DNA from: Microbacterium sp. YJN-G
GTDB taxonomy: Bacteria > Actinomycetota > Actinomycetes > Actinomycetales > Microbacteriaceae
Assembly: GCF_015040615.1 (NCBI RefSeq)
Contig: NZ_CP060402.1
Coordinates: 310,001-374,000, forward strand
Direction of reading: 5' to 3'
Length of the DNA: 64,000 nt
The notes under the pieces are model-generated. The model saw only the letters and a list, made by a program, of their open reading frames with translations, had not been told where the DNA came from and searched no databases. The stretch's first letter is position 1; every line of letters starts with the position of its first letter. Below, in pieces: positions 50,344 to 58,025 of the stretch. Both the position numbers and the translations under genes were made by a program.

Positions 50344-51495
50344 TTAGATCCCAAATTCTGGTCGATCGCTCGGGCCGCTCGGCGGGGCCGATTCTGGGCC
50401 CCAAGTGTACGTGGAGTGTACGCGGTTTTGAGATTTGCTCTCCGCGGCCGCGAGCCGGTCCACGAAATCGCGGCGTTGCCCCTCACCCAGGACGTGTGCG
50501 TATGTAGTGAGGACTGTCCGAGCCTCGTCCCCCAGATACTCTGCAACCTCGTTGATCGGCGTGCCCAGCCTCAACCATGTTGAAGCGGCGAAGTGCCGAA
50601 GCGCGTGCCGGCGGAACCCGAGCGGAAACTTGCGTACCAGGTTGGCGGAGAGCTGTCCGCCGAGCTGGTTGGTGAAGACATAGCTGCTGGTTGATCTTCC
50701 GGCGGCGTGGGCGTGGAAGATCTCGACCGCTCGCGGGGATAGCGGGATCGATCGAGTGCCGCGCCAGGACTTTGGGTTCTTTTCCGCGTACCCATCCGAG
50801 TGGGAACGTCGAACGTTGAGCTGTGTCAGTCCGTGCTCGCTGAGCCAGCTCACGCGCGCGGCTCGTGCTTCACCCCACCGGATGCCGGTCAGGGACATGA
50901 ACTCGAAGACGTCGGCGATATCAGACCGTCGCTCGCGGAGCAGGGCCAGAGTGGACGTGACCTGCTGGGGCGTAGGGATCTCGCTGAGGCTGAGCGTTCG
51001 CTGCGCTGCCGTGCCGAGCTCGGGGATCTTCTTCATCGTGCGGACAGGGTGGGGCTGGCGAAGCAGATCATGTTCAGCGGCGTACGTGAACAGGGCGCTG
51101 AGCGTCGTCCGCGCTCGCGCGACTGTTGCCGGGGCTTTTCCTGATTGGAGCTCGGCAAGCAGATGCTCACGGACGTCCTCCGCCTGGATCGACGACACCG
51201 GTCGGACCAACAGTCGCTTCGACAGCGCGGCTAGGTTGTGGTTGTCCGTGTCGATCGTGTGCGGGTTGCCACTCGCGCGTGCGCGCTGGAACATCGCCAC
51301 CAGTTCGCCCAGGCTGATCGACTTTGTCGGCGGTAGTGGGCGACCGGTGGTAAGCAAGTGCTTCTGTTCTCGTTCCCATGCCTCGGCTTCGCTCTTTCGA
51401 TGGAAGGTCTTGGTGGCGACTTGGACATTCCCGACCTTCACCCGGGCGAGGTATCTCGTCTTGCCGGCGCTCGTCTTTCGTGTTTCGACACTCAT
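50344..51495 (-). CDS. int: tyrosine site-specific integrase
   Basis: 383 residues. An N-terminal AP2-like arm (KTRYLARVKVGNVQVATKTF), a SAM-like core-binding domain (about 60-150) and a C-terminal catalytic domain. Arg206 in TGIRWGEAR, His297 and Arg300 in RRHALRH and nucleophile Tyr332 in TTYAHVLGE are visible; the usual second His of the LGH motif is Asp323 here (YLGDEAR). It should recombine the element with the tRNA-Ser 3' end. Start ATG overlaps the excisionase stop (ATGA). Confidence 0.92.
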   Translation of the reverse strand: MSVETRKTSAGKTRYLARVKVGNVQVATKTFHRKSEAEAWEREQKHLLTTGRPLPPTKSISLGELVAMFQRARASGNPHTIDTDNHNLAALSKRLLVRPVSSIQAEDVREHLLAELQSGKAPATVARARTTLSALFTYAAEHDLLRQPHPVRTMKKIPELGTAAQRTLSLSEIPTPQQVTSTLALLRERRSDIADVFEFMSLTGIRWGEARAARVSWLSEHGLTQLNVRRSHSDGYAEKNPKSWRGTRSIPLSPRAVEIFHAHAAGRSTSSYVFTNQLGGQLSANLVRKFPLGFRRHALRHFAASTWLRLGTPINEVAEYLGDEARTVLTTYAHVLGEGQRRDFVDRLAAAESKSQNRVHSTYTWGPESAPPSGPSDRPEFGI

Positions 51496-51716
51496 GTCAC
51501 GATGCCGGCGAGGCGCTCGACGTCGATCCGGCGATAGATGCGCTTGTGCTCAGTGATGTGTACGGGTGGCACGGGGGCTTTGCCGTCGACGGCGAGGTGA
51601 CGCAACGTCGTGCGGTGGATGCCGAGGAGCAGTGCTGCTTCCTCTTCGGAATAGAACAGCGGCGCGAGTGCCGTGGTGGGCGTGGCGTCTGTCTCGGTGA
51701 GTTGGGCGTTATCCAT
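51492..51716 (-). CDS. excisionase-like helix-turn-helix protein
   Basis: 74 residues. LFYSEEEAALLLGIHRTTLR is the MerR/excisionase-type helix-turn-helix and RIYRRIDVERLAGI follows the wing. Directly upstream of and overlapping the integrase gene, where excisionases or recombination directionality factors are found. It would bind near the attachment site to control excision and perhaps int expression. Confidence 0.78.
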   Translation of the reverse strand: MDNAQLTETDATPTTALAPLFYSEEEAALLLGIHRTTLRHLAVDGKAPVPPVHITEHKRIYRRIDVERLAGIVT

Positions 51717-52299
51717 CTGCCTGGCGGCCGACGTTGTACGTCATGCCCTCCAGGCGTCCCGCGTCGCGGGCCTTCCTGATCCAGTCGGATGCCGTGCGGT
51801 GCGGGATATCGAGCTCGACCTGTACGGCACGAACGGGGGGTGCGCCAGAAAGTGCGGCGGCGCCGTAGAGGATCTCGATGACCTCCATGCGCTCGTCCTT
51901 CGTCCCGCGCTTCACTGCCGCGGCTGCCATCCAGGGCGGGATGATCCTGCCTTCCGTTGAGGTGAGATCTGCGATCGAGGTCCAGCCCGCGTCGGGCTCG
52001 TCGGTGATCCGAACTGCGATGCAGTGAGGGATCGCTGCCTGCAGGATTGCGACCGATGCAGTTCGTCGCAGTGCCTGTTGATCGAAGTCGTCACGTGTCG
52101 CGCGGTTGATGATCGCGGTGACGATGTAACGGCCTTCGTTCGCGTTGTAATGCGCCTCGATGGTTGTCTCCACGCCGGCGTCATCGTCGGTGGTTGTAGC
52201 GACGAATGCCGGGGCTATGCGCAGCGCGGACCCGACGGGCTGCGTGGCGGAGTGCCACGTCATCGTCTTGCCCTCGAGATTGTTCACGTCGACCTTCAC
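51709..52299 (-). CDS. element-encoded protein with C-terminal helix-turn-helix
   Basis: 196 residues, overlapping the excisionase gene. I do not recognise the N-terminal 140 residues (mixed alpha/beta, no transmembrane segment). The C-terminus PPVRAVQVELDIPHRTASDW, then IRKARDAGRLEGM, looks like a helix-turn-helix of the kind found at the end of small regulators in actinobacterial integrative elements. An inner start at MTWHSATQPVG is possible. Likely a regulator of integrase/excisionase expression (inference from position). Confidence 0.55.
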   Translation of the reverse strand: MKVDVNNLEGKTMTWHSATQPVGSALRIAPAFVATTTDDDAGVETTIEAHYNANEGRYIVTAIINRATRDDFDQQALRRTASVAILQAAIPHCIAVRITDEPDAGWTSIADLTSTEGRIIPPWMAAAAVKRGTKDERMEVIEILYGAAALSGAPPVRAVQVELDIPHRTASDWIRKARDAGRLEGMTYNVGRQADG

Positions 52300-52413
52300 C
52301 CCCTTAGTTTGTCTTACCGCGCTGGAGATTCGCAGATCCTTCTTGCCAAGTGTACGACTAAGGCGTTTACTTGTGTCAATACCCAGTTTCTATTCGCAAG
52401 ATGGGCGGCAATC
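52300..52413. promoter_or_regulatory. divergent promoter region between int operon and parA
   Basis: AT-richer gap between the leftward integration genes and the rightward partition genes. On the minus strand TTGACA occurs at 52379-52374, with no clear -10 box at the normal distance. Nothing else recognisable. Confidence 0.4.
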
Positions 52414-53082
52414 ATGACGGAACTGAGGATCATCTCTGCGGTGAACCAAAAGGGCGGGATGGGAAAGACAACGGTCACGATGCAACTTGCAGCTGCTCTG
52501 TCGCGCCGGCACCACGTACTCGTCGTCGACGTCGACCCGCAGCAGTCGACGGTGTGGTGGGCGGAGAACGCCGACCGCCGCCTTCCATTCGACTTCGCCG
52601 GCAGGCAACATCCGAAGGTGTTGGCGCGTCTGGAGCATCTCTCTGGCGACTACGACTTCGTGATCGTGGACACGCCCGGGAGCCTGGACGATCCGCGCAC
52701 GCTCGATGTCGTCGTCGATGCGTCGCACCTCGTGATCGTGCCGCTTGCGCCGGAACCGCTCGCCGTCGAGCCGACGATGCGAACGATTGAGCGCGTGATC
52801 GAGCCCCGCGCTACCCGCTTCGGGGTGCTGCTCAATCGCATCGATCCTCGCGTGCACGGCCAGCTGCACACGTGGACCCACCTGCTGGACGTCACGCTCG
52901 GCGTGCCCCGCTTCGACGCGTATCTCCGCCAGTACAAGACGCAAGCGGATGCACCGGTGCTCGGCAGCCTCGTGACGACGGTTCGGGACAACCGAAGAAC
53001 GCAGGGAGCGATCTGGGACGTGACCCGTCTGGGGCACGAGGTTACGGAGCAGCTCAATCCGCAACTTCAAGGAGCATGGTGA
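52414..53082 (+). CDS. parA: ParA-family partition ATPase
   Basis: 222 residues from ATG 52414. Deviant Walker A AVNQKGGMGKTTVTMQLA (Lys13 and Lys18), Walker A' VVDVDPQQSTVWW and Walker B DFVIVDTPGSLDD. Compact ParA without N-terminal DNA-binding domain, as in plasmids and integrative elements (type Ib-like). It would act with the downstream DNA-binding partner to segregate or stabilise the excised circular form. A gene with helix-type DNA-binding features begins 3 bases after the stop. Confidence 0.9.
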   Translation: MTELRIISAVNQKGGMGKTTVTMQLAAALSRRHHVLVVDVDPQQSTVWWAENADRRLPFDFAGRQHPKVLARLEHLSGDYDFVIVDTPGSLDDPRTLDVVVDASHLVIVPLAPEPLAVEPTMRTIERVIEPRATRFGVLLNRIDPRVHGQLHTWTHLLDVTLGVPRFDAYLRQYKTQADAPVLGSLVTTVRDNRRTQGAIWDVTRLGHEVTEQLNPQLQGAW

Positions 53083-53133
53083 GCCATGGCACACGTGGAC
53101 TAGGGTGCGAGGCTCAGTGAGACGCGCGAGCGA

Positions 53134-53553
53134 TTGCGACGTCAGGAGGGCGGACGGGAAGAGCCGACCGCGAAGTTCGCGCGGCTCACGCGGAAGGAGA
53201 CGCGCGTTCGTGAGGACCAGTACGTCGAGCTCTCACACCTGGCACGGGCCCTCATGCGAGACCGCGTCTCGCGCCGCGAACGGATCACCGAGAACACGCT
53301 GATCCGCGTCGCCATCGACCTGCTCCTCGCGCAACGTGACCAGCTTCGCGGCTCTGACGAGGGCGAGCTCCGCCGTTCGATGATGCCCGAAGTTCCGGAC
53401 TTCCGAAGTTCGGCGGTTGCGGAGACTGGAACGTCCTGCGCCCCGGACTCTCGAACGACGGATGCCCCAAACTCCCGAAGTTCGGGCATCGCAGACTCGC
53501 CGACTTTCGGACCTCGGAACTACGAGCCTCCGGAACCCGCCAAGTCCCGATAG
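53134..53553 (+). CDS. partition-partner DNA-binding protein, disrupted at its start
   Basis: From the TTG at 53134 this gives 139 residues. Core KFARLTRKETRVREDQYVEL and RITENTLIRVAIDLLLAQRD resemble the DNA-binding partners that follow ParA in actinobacterial elements. The natural start is probably ATG 53086, right after parA with AAGGAG upstream, but codon 6 of that frame is TAG (53101-53103). Either the protein begins later or the gene is disrupted. The C-terminal 50 residues are low-complexity (repeats of Asp/Pro-Arg-Ser-Ser) and are encoded by palindromic DNA repeats. Confidence 0.6.
   Translation: MRRQEGGREEPTAKFARLTRKETRVREDQYVELSHLARALMRDRVSRRERITENTLIRVAIDLLLAQRDQLRGSDEGELRRSMMPEVPDFRSSAVAETGTSCAPDSRTTDAPNSRSSGIADSPTFGPRNYEPPEPAKSR
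53387..53490. other. palindromic repeats, candidate centromere (parS-like)
   Basis: CCGAAGTTCCGG (53387-53398), CCGAAGTTCGG (53403-53413) and CCCGAAGTTCGGG (53474-53486, itself inside GATGCCC...GGGCATC) are variants of one palindrome inside the 3' end of the partition-partner gene. Clustered palindromes next to parA are what a partition protein would bind. No such cluster is seen elsewhere in the window. Confidence 0.5.
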
Positions 53554-53564
53554 GGGAGGCGATC

Positions 53565-53831
53565 ATGACGCAGGTCACCGTGTACTCGACCGGGCCCACG
53601 TGCCAGCGCTGCCGGCTCACGTGCCAGCGGCTCGATGCGCTCGGCATCCGGTACGACCTCGTGGACATCCACGATGAGCACAACGCCGCAGTCCGCAGGT
53701 TCCTGGTGGACGAGCTCGGATATCGTGAAGCGCCGATCGTCCAGGCGGGCGACTCGCGATGGGCCGGCTTCCGGCCGGATCTCATCGACGGCGTCGCTAA
53801 GCGAGCAATATTGCCGTCTGATGCATCATGA
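53565..53831 (+). CDS. glutaredoxin-like (NrdH-type) protein
   Basis: 88 residues, ATG 53565 after GGGAGG. Thioredoxin-fold start VTVYSTGPTCQRCRLTCQRL with the redox pair Cys13-x-x-Cys16 and an APIVQ cis-proline region (Pro near residue 57), then a WAGFRPD loop as in NrdH glutaredoxins. It could reduce a disulfide in an element- or host-encoded enzyme. Small redoxins of this kind are frequent passengers of actinobacterial integrative elements. No ribonucleotide reductase gene is nearby. Confidence 0.82.
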   Translation: MTQVTVYSTGPTCQRCRLTCQRLDALGIRYDLVDIHDEHNAAVRRFLVDELGYREAPIVQAGDSRWAGFRPDLIDGVAKRAILPSDAS

Positions 53832-53956
53832 AAGAGAGCAAGGTCGAGCCCACGCCGCAGCGAGAAGTGGGTACTTGTGGCGTTGCTGAAAGAGGTTGGC
53901 CCCGAGATCGGGAACCTCGGCAGGGCATTTGCATCAATGTCTGGTCTGATGCATCA
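53816..53956. repeat. direct repeat with palindromic core, 128 bp apart
   Basis: GTCTGATGCATCA occurs at 53816-53828 and again at 53944-53956. Its core TGATGCATCA is a perfect palindrome. The first copy spans the glutaredoxin stop. The stretch between has one open frame without a clear start (53832-53996) that I cannot assign. Protein-binding sites or a scar of duplication are possible. Confidence 0.6.
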
Positions 53957-54008
53957 CAGCGGAGCGACAGACGGTGCGATGGAGGTCGCACCGTAGGCGG
54001 CCGAAGCG

Positions 54009-54227
54009 AATCCCTGCGACGGTCACACCGATCTGCACCGCCGACAGGAACGTGTTGGGGTTGCGTGCCAGCGCGGCGGCGCGCTCACCACGCCGGCCGC
54101 GCGCGGCGATCGCGTTGACCTGGCTCTCGCGGAGGGTGACCAGCGCCATCTCGGTGCGTGCGAAGACGCCGCCGATGAGCACGAAGGCGATGACCAGCGC
54201 GATGTTCAGGATGAGGTCGCCGTTCAT
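54009..54227 (-). pseudogene. CNNM/hemolysin-family (DUF21) protein, N-terminal fragment
   Basis: Reading leftward from ATG 54227, the first 73 residues match the start of CorC/TlyC-type membrane proteins: a first transmembrane helix, RTEMALVTLRESQVNAIAAR and NPNTFLSAVQIGVTVAGI. After that the similarity ends abruptly and the frame runs on in unrelated sequence for 24 codons. Intact proteins have about 350-440 residues with CBS domains, so this is a truncated gene whose 3' part was replaced by the sequence to its left. Confidence 0.75.
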
Positions 54228-54336
54228 CGAACGTCAAGCCCTTCGTCAGCGTACGCCCGCCGAATCGGCCGGTCGCCGGGTCTGTCGGGGTCGGGGGAGG
54301 GATCAGCGCGGTGCAGGATGCTCACGAGAGTTCCTT

Positions 54337-55335
54337 CTATGTGTCATCGGCTGAGACCTGCTCGGCTGGGCGGCGGTCGCCGCGGGTCTTGATGAGGCTG
54401 GCGATGGTCGCCACCGCGATCGTCCCGGCGATGAAGAGTAGCGAGAGCCAGATCGGGATCTCGGGGATCACCGTGATCGGCTCGCCGCCGTTGATGAACG
54501 GCAACTCGTTCTTGTGCAGGGCGTGGATGAGCAGCTTCACGCCGATGAAGGCCAGGATGACAGCGAGCCCCTGCGCGAGGTAGACCAGCCGCTCCAGCAG
54601 GCCGCCGATCAAGAAGAACAGCTGGCGTAAGCCCATGAGCGCGAACGCGTTGGCGGTGAAGACGATGTACGCCTCTTCGGTCAGCCCGTAGATCGCCGGG
54701 ATCGAGTCGACCGCGAAGATGAGGTCGACGAAGCCGATCGCGATGATGGTGAGCAGCATCGGCGTGGCCCAGCGGCGCCCCTGCTGCACGATCGTGAGGC
54801 GGTCGCCGTGGTACTCGTCGGTCACGCGCATATGGCGGCGCACGAAGCGCATGAACCTGCCGTCGGCGGGGTTGGAGTCGCCGTGTGTGAAAGCCTGCCG
54901 GTAGGCGAGGAAGAGCAGCAGTGCGCCGAATCCGTAGAACACCCACGAAAAGTTCTCGATGAGCGTCGCGCCGACGGCGATGAAGATGCCGCGGAGGATC
55001 AGTGCGATCACGATGCCGATCATCAGCACCTTCTGCTGATAGATCTTCGGCACGGCAAAGCTTGTCATCACGATGAGGAAGACGAACAGGTTGTCGATCG
55101 ACAGCGCCTTCTCGGTCAGATACCCGGCGAAGTACTCACCGCCGTACGTCCAGCCTGACACCATTCCGATGCCGACGCCGAACAGCAGCGCGAGACCGAT
55201 GTAGAAGGCCGACCAGCGGGCGGATTCGCCTATGGTCGGCTCGTGGGGCTTGCGCACGTGCGTGTAGAACTCGTAGACGAAGAACGCGATCGTGACTGCG
55301 ATCGTGATGATCCAGACGAGCGGGGTGATGTTCAC
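54337..55335 (-). CDS. TerC/Alx-family membrane protein, copy 1
   Basis: 332 residues from a GTG start with AGGA upstream. Seven to nine membrane helices with the TerC hallmarks EKALSIDNLFVFLIV and DLIFAVDSIPAIYGLT, whose acidic residues lie within helices and are thought to bind metal, plus ATLIENFSWVFYGFGALLL. Family members are linked to manganese export, metal insertion into secreted proteins and tellurite resistance. No ter-operon partners are present. A paralogue lies at 56526-57569. Confidence 0.9.
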   Translation of the reverse strand: MNITPLVWIITIAVTIAFFVYEFYTHVRKPHEPTIGESARWSAFYIGLALLFGVGIGMVSGWTYGGEYFAGYLTEKALSIDNLFVFLIVMTSFAVPKIYQQKVLMIGIVIALILRGIFIAVGATLIENFSWVFYGFGALLLFLAYRQAFTHGDSNPADGRFMRFVRRHMRVTDEYHGDRLTIVQQGRRWATPMLLTIIAIGFVDLIFAVDSIPAIYGLTEEAYIVFTANAFALMGLRQLFFLIGGLLERLVYLAQGLAVILAFIGVKLLIHALHKNELPFINGGEPITVIPEIPIWLSLLFIAGTIAVATIASLIKTRGDRRPAEQVSADDT

Positions 55336-55557
55336 AGCGGGGTCCTAACCGTGGCGTGAGCGGATCAGTGCCAAGGTCTTCTCCATCCTCGTGATCGAGG
55401 ACCGGTGGCCCGGGATGCGGCGTGCATCCGTAATGACGAGCCGACTGTGGCGGAGTACTCCCCTTGGACTTCCAAGTATGCATGTCCTCGCCGTGTTTCC
55501 TGAACAGGTCGTGGTGGGCTTGCACGATGACGCCTTGGTGGGGAAGCCGAGGCGGGT

Positions 55558-55707
55558 GGCGATCTCGAGGACGCCGGATACCTGGAGCGGGAGAAGCGCG
55601 GTCGGCGCAACCACTACGTGTTGTACCAGGACCGTCCGTTGCGGCATCCTGCGAACGCCGCGCATACCGTGGGCGACCTCATCCGCGCGTTACTGGACAT
55701 CCACTAA
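55558..55707 (+). pseudogene. winged-helix regulator, C-terminal fragment
   Basis: The reading GDLEDAGYLEREKRGRRNHY and VLYQDRPLRHPANAAHTVGD, ending LIRALLDIH at 55707, looks like the last 50 residues of a small winged-helix regulator (recognition helix end plus wing). Upstream, an in-frame stop at 55528 and non-matching sequence show that the N-terminal half is missing. The rest of 55336-55750 shows only a short hairpin (CCTCG at 55387 with CGAGG at 55396), part of the TerC leader. Confidence 0.5.
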
Positions 55708-55750
55708 GACACGCGCGTTACCGCTCGGCTCAGCGGATGCCGGGGCGCGG

Positions 55751-56194
55751 TCAGTGCACGAGTGCTTTGAGAGCGATCAGCGCGAGTCCCATGCCTGCCG
55801 TCGCGGCGGCGGTGACCACCTTCACCAGGGCGGGGTCGTTGCGTTGCCGGGCCGCCCACCATCCCAATATGGCGAGGGTGACGACGCCTCCCCACAAGGA
55901 GATGTCTACGGCGGCATCCATCGATAGTCCGAGGAGCGCGGCCGCGGTCAGGCAGGCGACCGGGACGATGAGTGCCCACAGGAGTCCGGCGGAGCGTTGC
56001 AGGCCTTCGCGGACCGCTTCTCGCCAGCTCATTGCGCGGTTGCCGACGATCTCGGCGTAGACGTGTGCACCCCAGAACACCAGGACGGTGCCGATGGTGC
56101 GCGCGATCAGGACCGGCAGTCCCGGGTTGTAGAGAGAGAACGCGGAGATCAGCCCAGCGGTCAGAACGGTGCCGTAAACGGCCTCCGCGTTCAT
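55751..56194 (-). CDS. small integral membrane protein, unknown
   Basis: 147 residues from ATG 56194; a GTG at 56260 would add 22 residues (the stretch ending YPWVSRA), which could also be real. Four hydrophobic segments: YGTVLTAGLISAFSLYNPG, ARTIGTVLVFWGAHVYAEIV, LLWALIVPVACLTAAALLGL and a C-terminal helix. WGAHVYAEIVGNRAMSWREA is a motif I have seen in actinobacterial hypothetical proteins, but no function is known. It lies between two TerC genes, divergent from the second. The 330 bases up to TerC copy 2 hold only the leader hairpin described there. Confidence 0.65.
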   Translation of the reverse strand: MNAEAVYGTVLTAGLISAFSLYNPGLPVLIARTIGTVLVFWGAHVYAEIVGNRAMSWREAVREGLQRSAGLLWALIVPVACLTAAALLGLSMDAAVDISLWGGVVTLAILGWWAARQRNDPALVKVVTAAATAGMGLALIALKALVH

Positions 56195-56491
56195 GGCCCT
56201 CGACACCCACGGGTATCGCCGCAACCCGGCATCGACGTCGAACCCCGAACCCTTCACCCGCCACCACCACTTCGCCGTGCAGCTCGAATACAGCATAGTC
56301 CTGCCAGAACACCGCGAAAGCGCCCCCAGGCTCGCCCATCTTTTGACCGTGGTTCCGGGAACTTCTCGCGAGCCGACTTGACGTGAAGCATACTTCTCCT
56401 GTTTGATGGGGCAAGAAGGGGAGTAATCCTCGCTCCGCATCGTCAATACGTTCCCGCCTCGGGATCCGGTGCGCAGGGCCGTCAGTCCGAT

Positions 56492-56525
56492 GAGACCTTC
56501 ACGAGTATTCGTGGAGGTCTTTGAT
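56492..56525 (+). promoter_or_regulatory. hairpin sequestering the TerC ribosome-binding site
   Basis: GACCTTCACGA (56494-56504) pairs with TCGTGGAGGTC (56509-56519) over 11 bp with one G-U pair and a loop GTAT; A56493-T56520 extends it. The 3' arm contains GGAGGT, the Shine-Dalgarno sequence 8 bases before ATG 56526. Opening of this stem would be needed for translation. Confidence 0.65.
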
Positions 56526-57569
56526 ATGTCAGTGCCGTTGTGGGCGTGGTTCGCCGTCCTGGGCGTGATCCTGGTGATGCTCGCCGTCGATCTGGTCGCA
56601 CACCGCAAAGCCCATGTGATCGGTGTGCGGGAAGCCGCCGCGTGGTCGATCGTGTGGGTCGTGCTGGGCGTGAGTTTCGGTGTGCTCGTGTGGTCGCTGT
56701 GGGGGGCGGAATTCGGGCAGCAGTACTTCGCCGGCTACCTGATCGAGAAATCCCTCGCCGTGGACAACGTGTTCGTCTGGGCGATCATCTTCGCCGCATT
56801 CGCCGTCCCCCGCGAGTACCAGCACCGGGTGCTCTTCCTCGGCGTCCTGGGCGCCCTGATCTTCCGCGGGATCTTCATCGCCGCCGGCGCCGCACTGATC
56901 GAGAACTTCGCCTGGATCCTGTACGTGTTTGCCGCGTTCCTGATCTACACCGGATGGCGGATGTTCCGCTCCCGCAACGACCACATTCACCCCGAGAAGT
57001 CCAAGATCCTCAAGGCCTTCCGCCGGTTCGTGCCGATGACCGACGCCTACCACGGGCAGAAGTTCCTGATCCGCAAAGCCGGAATCGTGGTGGCGACGCC
57101 GCTCTTGGCGGTGCTGGTCCTGGTGGAGATCACCGACATCATCTTCGCCGTCGACTCCATCCCCGCGATCTTCGCCGTCACCTCCGAACCGTTCCTGGTG
57201 TTCACCGCCAACGCGTTCGCCATCCTGGGGCTGCGTGCGATGTACTTCCTCCTCGCCGACCTCATCCACCGGTTCATCTACCTCAAGGTCGGGCTCGCGT
57301 TCGTCCTGATCTGGGTGGGCATCAAGATGCTCCTCCTGGACGTCCTCTACATCCCGACCACCATCAGCCTCGCCGTGGTGGCCACCATCATCACCGTCTC
57401 GATCGTCGCCAGCCTCCGTGCCACCCGAGGCCAAGGACGACGTGAGGTGCAAACCGAAGCCGCCGGGGCGTTCCGCCTCGCCAGCGACGAGGAGCTCGCC
57501 GCCGCGGAGCCGGTCTTCCGCCGCCGCGGCAGAGTGCCCGCAGAACGGAAGGTGAGTTCCGATGACTGA
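56526..57569 (+). CDS. TerC/Alx-family membrane protein, copy 2
   Basis: 347 residues from ATG 56526. Same family as the protein at 54337 but a different subgroup: EKSLAVDNVFVWAIIFAAFA, GAALIENFAWILYVFAAFLI, EITDIIFAVDSIPAIFAV and FTANAFAILGLRAMYFLLAD. Intramembrane acidic residues suggest divalent-metal handling (Mn2+ in Alx/MeeF-type relatives). A charged cytoplasmic tail of about 50 residues follows the last helix. Overlaps the next gene by 8 bases, giving an operon of up to four genes. Confidence 0.9.
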   Translation: MSVPLWAWFAVLGVILVMLAVDLVAHRKAHVIGVREAAAWSIVWVVLGVSFGVLVWSLWGAEFGQQYFAGYLIEKSLAVDNVFVWAIIFAAFAVPREYQHRVLFLGVLGALIFRGIFIAAGAALIENFAWILYVFAAFLIYTGWRMFRSRNDHIHPEKSKILKAFRRFVPMTDAYHGQKFLIRKAGIVVATPLLAVLVLVEITDIIFAVDSIPAIFAVTSEPFLVFTANAFAILGLRAMYFLLADLIHRFIYLKVGLAFVLIWVGIKMLLLDVLYIPTTISLAVVATIITVSIVASLRATRGQGRREVQTEAAGAFRLASDEELAAAEPVFRRRGRVPAERKVSSDD

Positions 57570-58023
57570 CCGTGACCCCTCGGCGGCCCTGGCCCCCGAT
57601 TCCCAGCCGGTGAGGAGGGGTCGCCGAGGTTCGACGGTGGCGGTAGTTGTGTTGCCGCTGCTCGCTGTGACCGGGATTCTCGCAGTCGCGTGGACTGTCG
57701 GTGTCGGTGACCGCTGCGGCGGACCTCTGCCGGGGTGCGGGAGTCTGCGCAACGCGGGAGACAATCCGGTCACCGTGCGTGAGGTCACGGATCAATCCGT
57801 GACGGACGTTGTCGTCGCGGCGGGGCAGCGGGTCTTGCTCGGCGGCTCGAGCAACGAGCTGCACGTGGATGCGGGGCAGTGCCTCATCGTCGAGGGAGGT
57901 CCGTCCTGGGACGCCCGGACGGTGATCGACCGGACTGCTGCGGCCACCGGTGTGTTGCATCCGATTGATGACTGGGGCGCGCGTGTGCAGCTACACGACG
58001 ATGCCTGCCCGGATCGGAGCTGA
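57562..58023 (+). CDS. membrane-anchored small extracytoplasmic protein, unknown
   Basis: 153 residues, starting 8 bases inside the TerC gene. Basic N-terminus (RRGRRGST), one transmembrane helix (VAVVVLPLLAVTGILAVAW), then about 105 residues outside with three to four cysteines (DRCGGPLPGC, GQCLIVEG, DDACPDRS) that could form disulfides. No family recognised. Since TerC proteins can load metal onto exported proteins, a functional link is conceivable, but this is only positional inference. Confidence 0.7.
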   Translation: MTDRDPSAALAPDSQPVRRGRRGSTVAVVVLPLLAVTGILAVAWTVGVGDRCGGPLPGCGSLRNAGDNPVTVREVTDQSVTDVVVAAGQRVLLGGSSNELHVDAGQCLIVEGGPSWDARTVIDRTAAATGVLHPIDDWGARVQLHDDACPDRS

Positions 58024-58025
58024 TC

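Noticed and set aside
53828..54118. 96-codon plus-strand frame after the glutaredoxin gene
   Set aside because: Spans the CNNM fragment on the other strand, changes character midway, and is rich in Arg/Ser/Gly; more likely fortuitous.
55336..55420. yybP-ykoY manganese riboswitch before TerC copy 1
   Set aside because: TerC/Alx genes often have one, but I could not find the conserved bulged core; only a short hairpin is present.
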